DNA from: Comamonadaceae bacterium
Lineage (GTDB): Bacteria; Pseudomonadota; Gammaproteobacteria; Burkholderiales; Burkholderiaceae_C
DNA length: 40,963 nucleotides
Reading direction: 5' to 3'
Assembly: GCA_947451385.1 (NCBI GenBank)
Contig: CANFYZ010000031.1
Location: forward strand, 1-40,963
Below, one piece after another: positions 14,517-23,663 of this stretch. Under the pieces are notes generated by a model. That model was given only the letters and a program-made list of their open reading frames with translations, did no database searches and was not told where the DNA came from. Positions within the stretch are counted from its first letter, which is position 1; the number at the start of each line of letters is the position of its first letter. Position numbers and translations under genes: made by a program.

Positions 14517-15778
14517 GCCGCAGCGTGATTCGGGTGGACGATCCTGTGGCGTGGCTGGATGCGCTCACCCCCGCGCAGGTCGCGCTCGAGCTGGGCGCCA
14601 TGCTGGTGTGTGGGCTGCTGGCCTGGCTGCTGGTGTGGTTGCTGCGCCGTGCCAGTCGGCGTTGGGAGTTGAGCATCTTGCTCGGTCACCGCTTGGTCGA
14701 TGGGGTGTTGTTTCCCGTGCTGCTGATGGGCCTGTCTTTTGCCGCGCGCACCGGGCTGGCGCGCCAGGGCACGGTGGTCCTGCTCGACATCTGGGTGCCG
14801 GTGTGTGTGTCGCTGGCGTGCATTCGCTTGGGCGTCAAGGTCTTGCAAGTGACGCTGAGCCAAGCCGATTGGGTGCGCCCCATCGAAAGAACGCTGTCTT
14901 GGTTGGCTTGGGGCGGGGCGGTGTTGTGGATCACCGGCATCTTGCCTTTGATGCTGGACGAGTTGGACCAAATTCACTGGAAGATCGGCAATTCCGTGCT
15001 GTCCGTGCGCACCTTGATGGAAGGCGGGCTCACCGCCGGTGTGGTGCTGATTTTGACGCTGTGGTTGTCGTCTGCCATCGAATCGCGCTTGCTCAGTGGC
15101 GTTTCCGGCAGTGAGTTGTCGCTGCGCAAAGCGGTGAGCAATGCGGTCACTGCGCTGCTCATGTTCATTGGCGTGCTGATGGCCTTGTCCTCTGCCGGGA
15201 TCGATTTAACGGCGCTGTCTGTGGTCGGCGGGGCCGTGGGCGTAGGCATCGGTCTGGGCTTGCAAAAATTGGCCGCCAACTACGTCAGCGGCTTTGTCAT
15301 CTTGACTGAGCGCAGCATGCGCATTGGCGACAACGTGCGCGTCGACAATTTTGAAGGTCGGATCACCGACATCAAGGCGCGCTACACGGTGATTCGCTCG
15401 GTCACCGGACGTGAGTCCATCGTGCCGAATGAAATGCTGATTTCTCAAAGGGTCGAAAACCTGTCGTTGGCCGACACCACGTTGTGGCAATCCGTGCAGG
15501 TCACGGTGGGCTATGACAGTGATGTGGAGCAGGTCATGGCCCTGCTGCTGGAGGCTTGCACGGCGCAAGCGCGGGTCTTGTCAGACCCCGCGCCCACCGT
15601 GGCTTTGTCGGCCTTTGGGGCCGACGGTTTGGAGTTCACTCTCGGCTATTGGATTCACGAAGAAGAGGGTGGCCACTTGAACGTTAAGTCCCTGATTCAC
15701 TTGGCTATTTTGCAGCGCTTGCGGGCCCATGGCATCGAGATTCCGTTTCCGCAGCGGGTGGTGCGCATGGCCGGTTGA
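14507..15778 (+). CDS. mechanosensitive ion channel family protein, MscS type
   Basis: This inner-membrane channel opens under membrane tension to release solutes during osmotic downshock. The 423-residue product has about five to six N-terminal helices. The pore helix and beta-domain signature follow at about residues 235-300: VGGAVGVGIGLGLQKLAANY with Gly/Ala packing, then VSGFVILTERSMRIGDNV and VPNEMLISQRVENLS. A C-terminal alpha-beta domain completes the fold. The start ATG overlaps the upstream crotonase-like gene by 10 bp. Its TGA stop forms one end of a 16-bp palindrome shared with the convergent dctM gene. Confidence 0.9.
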   Translation: MAVSRSVIRVDDPVAWLDALTPAQVALELGAMLVCGLLAWLLVWLLRRASRRWELSILLGHRLVDGVLFPVLLMGLSFAARTGLARQGTVVLLDIWVPVCVSLACIRLGVKVLQVTLSQADWVRPIERTLSWLAWGGAVLWITGILPLMLDELDQIHWKIGNSVLSVRTLMEGGLTAGVVLILTLWLSSAIESRLLSGVSGSELSLRKAVSNAVTALLMFIGVLMALSSAGIDLTALSVVGGAVGVGIGLGLQKLAANYVSGFVILTERSMRIGDNVRVDNFEGRITDIKARYTVIRSVTGRESIVPNEMLISQRVENLSLADTTLWQSVQVTVGYDSDVEQVMALLLEACTAQARVLSDPAPTVALSAFGADGLEFTLGYWIHEEEGGHLNVKSLIHLAILQRLRAHGIEIPFPQRVVRMAG

Positions 15779-15791
15779 GCCCGCGGGCTCA
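15776..15791. terminator. 16-bp perfect palindrome whose ends are the two convergent stop codons
   Basis: TGAGCCCGCGGGCTCA starts with the TGA of the MscS gene (15776-15778) and ends with the TGA of the minus-strand dctM gene (15789-15791 read in reverse). As RNA either strand could form a GC-rich stem. There is no T run, so termination activity is uncertain. Confidence 0.35.
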
Positions 15792-17081
15792 GACCATCAT
15801 CGACGGCAACCACAGGCTGAGTGCCGGGAACGCCAGCAAAATACCCAAGGTGATGACCAGCACCAGCACCAGCGGCCAGACCCCACGGAAGATGGTGCCC
15901 AGGCCGACTTTGGGCAGCAGGGTGTTGAGCACAAACAGGTTCATGCCCACGGGCGGTGAGATCAGGCCAATCTGAATCACCATGACGATCAAAACGCCAA
16001 ACCACACGGGGTCAAAGCCCAGTTGCACGACGATCGGAAAGAACAGCGGGATGGTCAACAAGACCATGGTCAGCTCTTCCATCACGGTCCCCAAGATCAC
16101 GTAGATCACCATCATTGCGCCGACCACCATGATGGGCGACAGACCGAGATGGGTGATCCAATTTTTCAGGTCACCCGGCATGGTGGTGAAGTTCACGAAG
16201 TTGGCAAACACCGTGGCGGCGATCAGCAAGGTGAACAGCATCGCCGTGGTGCGTGCCGATTCGACCAGGATCTCGTAAAGCGATTTCCAGCTCAGGGCGC
16301 CTCGGGCCCAGGCAAAGAAGAATGCCCCCGAAGCACCCATGCCCGCGCCTTCGGTGGCGGTGAAGATACCGCCGTAGATGCCACCCAGCACGATCAACAC
16401 CAACAGCAGCACGCCCCAGATGCCCCGCAGGGCTTCCAGGCGTTGGCTCCAGGTGAATTTTTCACCGGCCGGCGCATGCTCAGGGTCGTGTGCGGTCATG
16501 ATCACCACGGCGATCATCATCAAGATGGCGGTCAAAATTCCGGGGATGACACCCGCGGCAAACAATTTGCCAATGTGGGTTTCGGTCACGATGCCATAGA
16601 TCACCATGATGGTGGACGGCGGGATCATGATGCCCAAGGTGCCGCCCGCGGCGATCACGCCGGTGGACAGCGCGTCGCTGTAACCGAGTTTTTTCATCGA
16701 CGGGTAGGCGACTTTGCTCATGGTCGCGGCGGTGGCAATCGATGAGCCGCAAATCGCCCCAAAGCCTGCGCAGGCGGCGATGGTGGCATGGGCCAGACCG
16801 CCCCGGCGATGCCCAATGAAGGTGTAGGCGGCATGGAACAGCTCGTGTGCCAAACCGGCGCGGGCAACAAAGTTGCCCATCAAAATAAACAAGGGAATCA
16901 CCGACAAGGTGTAGGCAAAACCGGTTTCATGCACCACTTGGGCGGTGCTGGCCAAGGCGGGCATCCAGCCGCGTGTCAGGGCGATGCCGGCCACCCCCAC
17001 CATGCCCATCGAAAAGGCCAACGGCACCCGCAACAAGGCCAGAGCAAAGATGGCCGCAAATCCAATCAGCGCTTCAATCAC
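15789..17081 (-). CDS. TRAP transporter large permease, DctM family (second system)
   Basis: This large transport subunit has 430 residues and about twelve membrane segments. It shows the same family motifs as the first system: LLRVPLAFSMGMVGVAG, GFGAICGSSIATAATMSKVA, GTLGIMIPPSTIMVIY and SPPVGMNLFV. The frame is open to 17159, but the GTG at 17081 is preferred because it gives the usual start (IEALIGFAAIFALALLRVPL) and makes a GTGA overlap with the dctQ stop, a sign of translational coupling. The large permease of the first system is a clear paralogue with different substrate genes around it. Confidence 0.9.
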   Translation of the reverse strand: MIEALIGFAAIFALALLRVPLAFSMGMVGVAGIALTRGWMPALASTAQVVHETGFAYTLSVIPLFILMGNFVARAGLAHELFHAAYTFIGHRRGGLAHATIAACAGFGAICGSSIATAATMSKVAYPSMKKLGYSDALSTGVIAAGGTLGIMIPPSTIMVIYGIVTETHIGKLFAAGVIPGILTAILMMIAVVIMTAHDPEHAPAGEKFTWSQRLEALRGIWGVLLLVLIVLGGIYGGIFTATEGAGMGASGAFFFAWARGALSWKSLYEILVESARTTAMLFTLLIAATVFANFVNFTTMPGDLKNWITHLGLSPIMVVGAMMVIYVILGTVMEELTMVLLTIPLFFPIVVQLGFDPVWFGVLIVMVIQIGLISPPVGMNLFVLNTLLPKVGLGTIFRGVWPLVLVLVITLGILLAFPALSLWLPSMMV

Positions 17082-17566
17082 AGCACACCGCCTTCGGATT
17101 CTTCGTTGTTCATGGGGTGAAGCATCAAGGTCAGGTGAATCAAGCCGGTGAAGGCGCACAGCAGGCCCATGCCATAGATGAAAGGGGCTTTCAAAATCTT
17201 CAATTGCGCCGTGGTCTCACCGGTGCTGGTGAAGTCGTTGCCGGTTTGCCACATCAGCCAACCCAAGGCGAGCAAGGCCGCACCACACAGCAAATGCACC
17301 AGGCTGCGTTGCACCTTTTGCAGGGCGTTGGGCAAAAAGGCGTCCAGCGAGTCAAACACCACGTGCTCGCCGCGTTCAGACACCAATGGCAGGGCACCAA
17401 AAATCACCACCACCATGAGCAACTCGGTCATTTCCAGCGAACCGGGAATGGAGTGTTCCAGCAATTTGCGGCCACCCACATCCAAAAAAGTGAGCACCAT
17501 GATGGCAAACAAGGCCACGCCTGCCAGCAAGCCGGAGGCTGTTTCCAGATACTTTTTCAACTTCAA
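17078..17566 (-). CDS. TRAP transporter small permease, DctQ family (second system)
   Basis: This 162-residue membrane protein has four hydrophobic segments: about residues 10-32, 45-65, 88-108 and 132-150. It is the small subunit of the second TRAP system. The stop overlaps the GTG start of dctM by four bases. It is separated from the upstream dctP gene by 80 bp that hold an intrinsic terminator, so dctQ-dctM expression should depend on readthrough or a separate promoter. Confidence 0.86.
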   Translation of the reverse strand: MKLKKYLETASGLLAGVALFAIMVLTFLDVGGRKLLEHSIPGSLEMTELLMVVVIFGALPLVSERGEHVVFDSLDAFLPNALQKVQRSLVHLLCGAALLALGWLMWQTGNDFTSTGETTAQLKILKAPFIYGMGLLCAFTGLIHLTLMLHPMNNEESEGGVL

Positions 17567-17577
17567 TCCTCTGAATC

Positions 17578-17613
17578 AAAAAAAACGGTACCCGCCGATG
17601 TTAGGGGGTACCG
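17578..17613 (-). terminator. intrinsic terminator between dctP and dctQ of the second TRAP operon
   Basis: On the minus strand CGGTACCC pairs with GGGTACCG (plus coordinates 17606-17613 and 17586-17593) around a 12-base loop. Eight Ts follow immediately (plus-strand As at 17578-17585). This is a good Rho-independent terminator placed after dctP and before dctQ. Confidence 0.75.
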
Positions 17614-17646
17614 CTGGCTGTTCACTGACAGCAGGAGGTCTGAAAA

Positions 17647-18663
17647 TTACTTTTCCAGTTTGGCGATCTCGGCGCGGAATTCGGCCAAGACTTTGGCGGG
17701 ATTTTTCAGGCCCTTGGCTTCCGAGGCTTTGATCCAGCCTTCCTCCAGAGGGGCTGTCTTGGCTTTGACTTCGGCCACAAATTTAGCGTCGGCTTTGGTC
17801 ACCTGCACGTTGTTGGCTTGCATCAAGGCGAAAGCCCGGCGGTCCACTTTGTCCCAGCCACGGCCAAAGATGCGCGCAGCGGTTTCGCCCGAAATCGCAT
17901 CCACGGCTTTTTTGTCTTCTGGGGCCAGTTTGTCGTACTTGGCTTGGTTCATCATGAAGACAAAGCTGGTGTTGTACATGCCGCCGGGGAAAGTGGTGGC
18001 GTGTTTGATGATCTTGTCAATCTTGAAGGACTCGGTCGACTCGGCCGGGAACAGGGTCCCGTCCATCACGCCGCTGGACAGCAACTCGTAGGAGTCCGGT
18101 GCGGGCTTGAGGGTTACGTTCATGTTCAACGCCTTGGACATCTCGTTGACCATGCCGCCACCGACACGGAACTTCAAACCGGCCAGGTCTTCCACTTTGG
18201 TGATCGGGCGTTTGGTGTTGAACACGATGCCAGGGCCGTGCGAGAACAGCGTCAAGACTTTCACGCCTTGGTGCTCGGCGGCAAATTCGGGGTGCTTGCC
18301 GCTCACGCGGCTGAGCGCCACTGAAATGGTTTCGGCGCTGTTGCCCAAAAAGGGCAACTCGGTCATTTGCGTGTGCACAAAGCGACCGGGCGTGTAACCG
18401 TGCACGGTGAAGGACAAATCGGCCAAACCGTTTTTCACGGCGTCGTAGGTGCCGGGGGCGGGGCTCACACCGCGCGGCAAGATATTGCATTTGACGCGGC
18501 CTTGGGTGTTGGTTTCCAGCAGGTCACACCATTCTTTTTGTGCCATGCTGGCCGTGTGGGTGGGGGCCAGCCAGGTGGAGGCGGTCAACACGGTTTGCGC
18601 TTGCGCGCCGAAAGACAGCAGGCCAGCGGCCAGACAGGACAGGGTAAGACGTGTGAAAGACAT
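17647..18663 (-). CDS. TRAP transporter substrate-binding protein, DctP family (second system)
   Basis: This 338-residue periplasmic receptor has a Sec signal (about residues 1-22, ending FGAQAQ). The mature domain shows LTASTWLAPTHTASMAQKEW near its start and the LAGLKFRVGGGMVNEMSKAL segment, with the family's carboxylate-binding Arg near residue 168. AAGGAG lies about six bases before the ATG. An intrinsic terminator follows, so this receptor should be made in excess over the permease subunits. The ligand is not predictable. It diverges from etfB across a 297-bp spacer rich in palindromes. Confidence 0.88.
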   Translation of the reverse strand: MSFTRLTLSCLAAGLLSFGAQAQTVLTASTWLAPTHTASMAQKEWCDLLETNTQGRVKCNILPRGVSPAPGTYDAVKNGLADLSFTVHGYTPGRFVHTQMTELPFLGNSAETISVALSRVSGKHPEFAAEHQGVKVLTLFSHGPGIVFNTKRPITKVEDLAGLKFRVGGGMVNEMSKALNMNVTLKPAPDSYELLSSGVMDGTLFPAESTESFKIDKIIKHATTFPGGMYNTSFVFMMNQAKYDKLAPEDKKAVDAISGETAARIFGRGWDKVDRRAFALMQANNVQVTKADAKFVAEVKAKTAPLEEGWIKASEAKGLKNPAKVLAEFRAEIAKLEK

Positions 18664-18741
18664 GGAAAACTCCTTGCAAAGGAAGGCAAAAAATCAGTCA
18701 GTTTGAGAAATTCAAACAACGAAATATGTTAACCCGAATTA

Positions 18742-18759
18742 ACCGACCGATCGGTCGGT
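18742..18759. promoter_or_regulatory. 18-bp perfect palindrome, TetR-operator-like
   Basis: ACCGACCGATCGGTCGGT is a perfect palindrome about 80 bp upstream of the second dctP and 200 bp upstream of etfB. The base pattern resembles operators of TetR-family regulators. Which gene it controls, and by which protein, is inference. Confidence 0.55.
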
Positions 18760-18823
18760 GGCTTCCCTAGGTGCCCTGCCTGCACAATAGGCGAGGCTGG
18801 GAAAGCGAGATCGGCTAGAATTT

Positions 18824-18841
18824 AAAGAACGATCGTGCTTT
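18824..18841. promoter_or_regulatory. imperfect palindrome centred on ACGATCGT
   Basis: AAAGAACGATCGTGCTTT is an 18-bp palindrome with one mismatched pair. A TAGAAT hexamer at 18816-18821, a possible -10 for etfB transcription, lies just upstream. The site would overlap the start of such a transcript, a place suited to repression. TetR-type binding is inference. Confidence 0.5.
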
Positions 18842-18880
18842 TTTGTTTGATCTCGACAATCAAAAGGGTTCTGGTGCACA

Positions 18881-18904
18881 ATTGACGTTTACGTTAACGT
18901 CAAT
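18881..18904. promoter_or_regulatory. 24-bp near-perfect palindrome with ACGT centre, MerR/LiuR-like
   Basis: The 24 bases run from ATTGACGTT to ACGTCAAT with ACGT at the centre, and 22 of 24 positions are symmetric. From memory this resembles sites of LiuR-type MerR regulators, which control branched-chain amino acid and acyl-CoA catabolism in proteobacteria. It sits 57 bp before the etfB start. Confidence 0.5.
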
Positions 18905-18960
18905 TCGATCCGAGGTCGGTGGGCCAGGCCCCAACTCATTCAATCAACGGAGATGCAGTT

Positions 18961-19716
18961 ATGAAAATTTTGGTTCCCGTCAAACGGGTGGTGGACTACA
19001 ACGTGAAAGTACGCGTGAAGTCTGACGGTACCGGCGTGGACATTGCCAACGTCAAAATGAGCATGAACCCCTTTGACGAGATCGCCATCGAAGAGGCGGT
19101 GCGGTTGCGCGAAAAAGGCGTGGCCACCGAAGTGATCGCGGTGTCTTGCGGCGTGACCCAATGCCAAGAAACATTGCGCACCGCCATGGCCATCGGTGCC
19201 GACCGTGGCATCTTGATTGAAACCCCTGCCGACGTGGACTTGCAGCCTTTGGCCGTGGCCAAGTTGCTCAAAGCGGTGGTGGACAAAGAGCAACCCGGCT
19301 TGATCATTTTGGGCAAACAAGCGATCGACGACGATTGCAACCAAACCGGTCAGATGTTGGCTGCCTTGGCCGATATGCCCCAAGCCACTTTCGCCTCCAA
19401 AGTTGAAATTGCCGACGGCAAAGCGGCCGTGACCCGTGAAATCGATGGCGGTCTGGAAACCTTGTCCATCAACTTGCCTGCGGTGGTCACCACCGATCTG
19501 CGCCTGAATGAGCCGCGTTATGTGACGCTGCCCAACATCATGAAGGCCAAGAAAAAACAACTCGACACCTTTAAGCCCGAAGACTTGGGTGTGGACATTT
19601 CGCCGCGCATCAAGACCCTGAAAGTGTCGGAGCCTGCCAAGCGCAGCGCCGGCATCAAGGTGCCCGATGTCGCCACGCTGGTGGATAAATTGAAAAACGT
19701 TGCAAAGGTAATCTGA
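18961..19716 (+). CDS. etfB: electron transfer flavoprotein, beta subunit
   Basis: The EtfAB heterodimer takes electrons from acyl-CoA dehydrogenases and passes them to ETF:ubiquinone oxidoreductase. This 251-residue beta subunit begins [19 protein letters not shown] and has the AMP-binding region typical of the family ([29 protein letters not shown]). The start at 18961 follows GGAG about nine bases upstream; an upstream GTG (18919) gives an unrelated extension and is rejected. etfA follows after 2 bp. Three palindromes upstream point to regulation by fatty-acid or amino-acid catabolic regulators. The nearby acyl-CoA dehydrogenase is a plausible electron donor. Confidence 0.94.
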   Translation: MKILVPVKRVVDYNVKVRVKSDGTGVDIANVKMSMNPFDEIAIEEAVRLREKGVATEVIAVSCGVTQCQETLRTAMAIGADRGILIETPADVDLQPLAVAKLLKAVVDKEQPGLIILGKQAIDDDCNQTGQMLAALADMPQATFASKVEIADGKAAVTREIDGGLETLSINLPAVVTTDLRLNEPRYVTLPNIMKAKKKQLDTFKPEDLGVDISPRIKTLKVSEPAKRSAGIKVPDVATLVDKLKNVAKVI

Positions 19717-19718
19717 TC

Positions 19719-20651
19719 ATGAGCGCACTGGTTATTGCAGAACACGACAACGCCTCGATCAAGGGCGCCACATTGAACACCGTGACCGCCGCTGTGGCGT
19801 GTGGCGGTGAAGTGCATGTGTTGGTGGCCGGGCACAACGCCGCGGCCGCTGCGGCAGCGGCGGCGCAAATTGCCGGCGTTGCCAAAGTGATTCATGCCGA
19901 CAGCGAAGGCTTGGCCCACGGCCTGGCCGAAAACGTCGCAGCCCAGGTGCTGGCCTTGGCCAGCGGCTACAGCCACATCTTGTTCCCTGCCACAGCAGCT
20001 GGTAAGAACGTGGCGCCCCGAGTGGCTGCCAAGTTGGACGTGGCGCAGATCAGCGAGATCTCGAAAGTCGATTCTCCTGACACTTTTGAGCGTCCCATCT
20101 ATGCGGGCAACGCCATTGCCACCGTGCAAAGCACCGACGCCATCAAGGTGATTACCGTGCGCGCCACCGGCTTTGATGCGGCCGCTGCCTCCGGTGGTTC
20201 TGCTGCCGTTGAAAGCATTGCTGCTGCCGCTGACCGTGGCCAAAGCAGCTTCAAGGGCAGCGAGATCGCCAAAAACGACCGCCCCGAATTGACCGCCGCC
20301 AAGATCATCGTGTCCGGCGGGCGTGCTTTGGGCAGCTCAGAAAAATTCAACGAAGTCATGACCCCGCTGGCCGACAAGCTGGGTGCGGCCATCGGTGCCA
20401 GCCGCGCCGCGGTGGACGCCGGTTACGCCGCCAACGATTTGCAAGTGGGTCAGACCGGCAAAATCGTGGCGCCGCAGTTGTATGTCGCTTGCGGTATCTC
20501 GGGCGCGATCCAGCACTTGGCCGGCATGAAGGATAGCAAGGTCATTGTGGCGATCAACAAAGACCCCGAAGCACCGATCTTCAGTGTGGCCGATTTCGGT
20601 CTGGAGGCCGACTTGTTTGCTGCGGTCCCTGAGTTGGTGAACGCACTCTGA
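19719..20651 (+). CDS. etfA: electron transfer flavoprotein, alpha subunit
   Basis: This 310-residue subunit binds FAD and dimerises with EtfB. The C-terminal FAD domain shows the family pattern: [57 protein letters not shown] and [11 protein letters not shown]. An Ala-rich stretch near residues 45-52 belongs to the N-terminal domain. The gene starts 2 bp after etfB and is followed within 20 bp by a strong intrinsic terminator, so etfBA forms a closed two-gene unit. Confidence 0.95.
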   Translation: MSALVIAEHDNASIKGATLNTVTAAVACGGEVHVLVAGHNAAAAAAAAAQIAGVAKVIHADSEGLAHGLAENVAAQVLALASGYSHILFPATAAGKNVAPRVAAKLDVAQISEISKVDSPDTFERPIYAGNAIATVQSTDAIKVITVRATGFDAAAASGGSAAVESIAAAADRGQSSFKGSEIAKNDRPELTAAKIIVSGGRALGSSEKFNEVMTPLADKLGAAIGASRAAVDAGYAANDLQVGQTGKIVAPQLYVACGISGAIQHLAGMKDSKVIVAINKDPEAPIFSVADFGLEADLFAAVPELVNAL

Positions 20652-20669
20652 TCTTTTGACGGAGACAAC

Positions 20670-20695
20670 AAGGCATCGCTTGCGATGCCTTTTTT
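20670..20695 (+). terminator. intrinsic terminator of the etfBA operon
   Basis: AAGGCATCGC at 20670-20679 pairs with GCGATGCCTT at 20682-20691 around a two-base loop, and further Ts follow to 20695. It lies 18 bp after the etfA stop. Confidence 0.85.
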
Positions 20696-20732
20696 GTACC
20701 TGTATCTGTATTTGCATTTTTGGAGACCCGAC

Positions 20733-22523
20733 ATGAGCTACATCGCCCCTTTGAAGGACATGCTTTTCAATATCGAGCACCTGGCCCGCATTGACCAGAT
20801 TGCGCAAATTCCTGGTTTTGAAGAGGCGGGTCTGGAAACCGCGCAGGCGGTGCTGGAAGAATGTGCCAAGCTCAATCAGGACGTGATCTCGCCATTGAAC
20901 TGGGAAGGCGACAAAAATCCCTCCTTTCACAACGGCAGCGGTGTCACGACCACGCCCGGCTTCAAAGATGCTTACAAACAATACGCTGAAGGCGGATGGC
21001 AGGGCTTGCAGCATCCGACCGACTTTGGCGGGCAGGGCTTGCCCAAAACCATTGGTGCAGCTTGCGGCGAAATGCTGAACTCAGCCAACATGGCGTTTGC
21101 GCTGTGCCCTTTGCTGACCGATGGCGCCATTGAAGCCTTGCTGACCGCAGGCTCCGATGAACTCAAAGCCACTTACCTGGAAAAGCTGGTGTCTGGCGAG
21201 TGGACCGGCACCATGAATTTGACCGAACCCCAGGCCGGTTCGGACCTGGCGGCGGTGCGCACCCGCGCAGAACCTCAGCCCGATGGCACGTTCAAAATTT
21301 TTGGCACCAAGATCTACATCACCTACGGTGAGCATGACATGGCCGACAACATCGTTCATTTGGTGTTGGCCCGTGTGCAAGGCGCGCCCGAAGGTGTGAA
21401 GGGCATCAGCTTGTTTGTGGTGCCCAAGTTCCTGGTCAAAGCCGACGGCACTTTGGGTGAGCGCAACGATGTGCATTGCGTCAGCATCGAACACAAAATG
21501 GGCATCAAGGCCAGCCCGACGGCGGTGCTGCAATTTGGTGACCATGGCGGTGGCGTCGGTTATTTGGTGGGTCAAGAAAACCGTGGCCTGGAGTACATGT
21601 TCATCATGATGAACGCAGCCCGCTACGCGGTGGGTGTGCAAGGCATTGCCATTGCCGAGCGTTCGTATCAGCGTGCGGTGCAATACGCGCGTGACCGTGT
21701 GCAAAGCCGACCGGTCGATGGCAGCTTGCCTGGCGCCGGCCCCATCATTCACCACCCCGATGTGCGCCGCATGCTGATGACCATGCGTGCCTACACCGAG
21801 GGCTGCCGCGCCATGGCCTCCACCGCTGCGGCGGCCTACGATGCTTCGCACCACCACCCTGATGCCGAAGTACGCAAGCAAAACCAGGCTTTTTATGAAT
21901 TCATGGTGCCCTTGGTCAAAGGCTACAGCACCGAAATGAGCCTGGAAGTCACCAGCCTGGGTGTGCAGGTGCACGGCGGCATGGGCTTCATCGAGGAAAC
22001 CGGCGCGGCGCAGTATTACCGCGACGCCAAGATCTTGACCATTTACGAAGGCACGACGGCAATCCAGGCCAACGACTTGGTGGGCCGCAAAACAGCGCGT
22101 GATGCTGGCCAAACCGCCAAAGCCCTGGCTGGCCAAGTGGCGCAAACCGAAGCCGAACTCATGGCCAGCGGCCATGCCGACGCGCAGGCCGTGGCCAAGC
22201 GTTTGCATGCCGCGCGTGAAGCCTTTATTCAGGTGGTGGACTTCGTCGCAGGCAACACCAAAGCCCATCCCAACGACGTGTTTGCGGGCAGCGTGCCCTA
22301 CCTGATGTTGGCCGGTAATTTGATGGCCGGTTGGCAGTTGGGCCGCTCCCTGTTGGTGGCGCTCACCCCCGAAGCGCAAGCCCAGGACGCCGGCTTCATG
22401 GCCGCCAAAATCACGACCGCGCGTTTCTATGCCGACCACATCTTGTCCAAGGCCCCGGGCCTGCGCGACAGCATTGTGGAAGGTGCTGGCAGCGTCACCG
22501 CCATGGCCTTGGAGGCGTTTTAA
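20733..22523 (+). CDS. acyl-CoA dehydrogenase, large form with C-terminal domain
   Basis: This FAD enzyme oxidises an acyl-CoA to the 2-enoyl-CoA and reduces ETF. The 596-residue product is longer than the ~390-residue classical enzymes and matches the class with an extra N-terminal segment and C-terminal domain, which includes the methylmercaptopropionyl-CoA dehydrogenase DmdC. Visible motifs are [19 protein letters not shown] (flavin-binding loop), [20 protein letters not shown] and [20 protein letters not shown] with the catalytic Glu. The start at 20733 follows GGAG at 20722; an upstream ATG at 20685 lies inside the etfA terminator and is rejected. The substrate cannot be decided from sequence. 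etfBA immediately upstream supplies the electron acceptor. Confidence 0.9.
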   Translation: MSYIAPLKDMLFNIEHLARIDQIAQIPGFEEAGLETAQAVLEECAKLNQDVISPLNWEGDKNPSFHNGSGVTTTPGFKDAYKQYAEGGWQGLQHPTDFGGQGLPKTIGAACGEMLNSANMAFALCPLLTDGAIEALLTAGSDELKATYLEKLVSGEWTGTMNLTEPQAGSDLAAVRTRAEPQPDGTFKIFGTKIYITYGEHDMADNIVHLVLARVQGAPEGVKGISLFVVPKFLVKADGTLGERNDVHCVSIEHKMGIKASPTAVLQFGDHGGGVGYLVGQENRGLEYMFIMMNAARYAVGVQGIAIAERSYQRAVQYARDRVQSRPVDGSLPGAGPIIHHPDVRRMLMTMRAYTEGCRAMASTAAAAYDASHHHPDAEVRKQNQAFYEFMVPLVKGYSTEMSLEVTSLGVQVHGGMGFIEETGAAQYYRDAKILTIYEGTTAIQANDLVGRKTARDAGQTAKALAGQVAQTEAELMASGHADAQAVAKRLHAAREAFIQVVDFVAGNTKAHPNDVFAGSVPYLMLAGNLMAGWQLGRSLLVALTPEAQAQDAGFMAAKITTARFYADHILSKAPGLRDSIVEGAGSVTAMALEAF

Positions 22524-22656
22524 TTCGCCGTTTTGCGCTCCCCAGGTGTGCCTCACGGGCGCGCCCAGGGTGCCCCGTGCGATCTGGCTTGTCGCCTCTT
22601 GGACAGGGCTGAGACCCTTATTTCTTTGACAATGTTCCCTCTACTTTGGAGACCTC

Positions 22657-23610
22657 ATGTCTAAACTGCCCGCCGCTCTGGCTCACTTGCCATTCCCCGC
22701 CATCGCCTCGCCGCTCTTCATCATCAGCAACCCCAAATTGGTGATCGAGCAATGCAAAGCGGGCATTGTCGGCTCCATGCCGGCCCTGAATGCCCGGCCG
22801 GCAGAGCAACTGGAAGAATGGTTGATTGAGATCACCGAGGCGCTGGCCGCCCACAACAAAGCCCACCCTGACAACCCGGCGGCCCCCTTTGCGATCAACC
22901 AAATCGTGCACAAAAGCAATGACCGGCTTGAGCACGACATGGCCATGTGCGTGAAGTACAAGGTGCCGATCATCATCACCTCACTGGGTGCGCGCGAAGA
23001 GATCAACGAAGCTGCGCACAGCTACGGTGGCGTGGTCCTGCACGATGTGATCAACAACAAGCACGCCCACAAGGCGATCGAAAAAGGCGCTGACGGCCTG
23101 ATCGCCGTGGCCGCGGGTGCTGGCGGCCACGCTGGGGTGAAAAGTCCATTCGCCTTGATCCAAGAAATTCGCCAATGGTTCGATGGCCCGCTGGCTTTGT
23201 CAGGCTCGATCGCTACCGGCGATGCGATCTTGGCGGCCCAGGCCATGGGCGCTGACTTTGCCTACATCGGCTCGGCCTTCATCGCCACGCACGAAGCGCG
23301 CGCCGCAGACGGCTACAAACAAGCGATTGTGGACAGCAATTCCGACGACATCGTCTACAGCAATCTGTTCACTGGGGTGCATGGCAATTACCTGGCCCCG
23401 TCCATTCGTGCAGCAGGCCTGGACCCTGAGAATCTGCCTGTGTCCGATCCCTCGAAAATGAATTTCGGTGGTGATGCTAAAAAAGCCTGGAAAGACATTT
23501 GGGGCTGTGGCCAAGGCATCGGCGCGGTCGGTGCCGTGGTCAGCACGGCTGAGCGAGTGGGCACCATGCGGCGTGAATACGCTGCCGCGCGCGCACGCTT
23601 GGCCTTGTGA
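22657..23610 (+). CDS. nitronate monooxygenase / 2-nitropropane dioxygenase family flavoprotein
   Basis: This 317-residue FMN TIM-barrel protein belongs to a family that oxidises alkyl nitronates such as propionate-3-nitronate and also includes enoyl-reductase-like members. Motifs are FPAIASPLFIISNP at the start, DGLIAVAAGAGGHAG near residue 147, LALSGSIATGDAILAAQAMG and GADFAYIGSAFIATHEARA for phosphate binding. A TTGGAG lies about seven bases before the ATG. It follows the acyl-CoA dehydrogenase gene by 133 bp. In this setting a role with CoA thioesters is possible, but the sequence does not decide it. The hairpin at 23687-23722 may be its terminator. Confidence 0.88.
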   Translation: MSKLPAALAHLPFPAIASPLFIISNPKLVIEQCKAGIVGSMPALNARPAEQLEEWLIEITEALAAHNKAHPDNPAAPFAINQIVHKSNDRLEHDMAMCVKYKVPIIITSLGAREEINEAAHSYGGVVLHDVINNKHAHKAIEKGADGLIAVAAGAGGHAGVKSPFALIQEIRQWFDGPLALSGSIATGDAILAAQAMGADFAYIGSAFIATHEARAADGYKQAIVDSNSDDIVYSNLFTGVHGNYLAPSIRAAGLDPENLPVSDPSKMNFGGDAKKAWKDIWGCGQGIGAVGAVVSTAERVGTMRREYAAARARLAL

Positions 23611-23663
23611 TCAGATGAGGCTTGACGCGCGGCTGCCGCGTCAGGTCTGACAGGTTTGCCGCG

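Noticed and set aside
17082..17159. Upstream extension of the second DctM
   Set aside because: It overlaps dctQ in another frame; the GTGA overlap at 17078-17081 is the normal coupling arrangement.
19850..19875. GC-rich Ala-codon repeat in etfA as a possible frameshift or repeat element
   Set aside because: The frame is intact through it and the alanine run is a normal variable part of the protein.
20685..20732. Sixteen-residue N-terminal extension of the acyl-CoA dehydrogenase
   Set aside because: The codons lie in the etfA terminator and leader, and a good ribosome site precedes the later ATG at 20733.
22557..22566. Palindrome GGGCGCGCCC after the acyl-CoA dehydrogenase gene
   Set aside because: It is short, GC-rich and without a T run; such a sequence is expected by chance at this base composition.
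22626..22631. TTGACA as a -35 box for the nitronate monooxygenase gene
   Set aside because: It is only about 25 bp before the start codon, leaving no place for a -10 element and leader.
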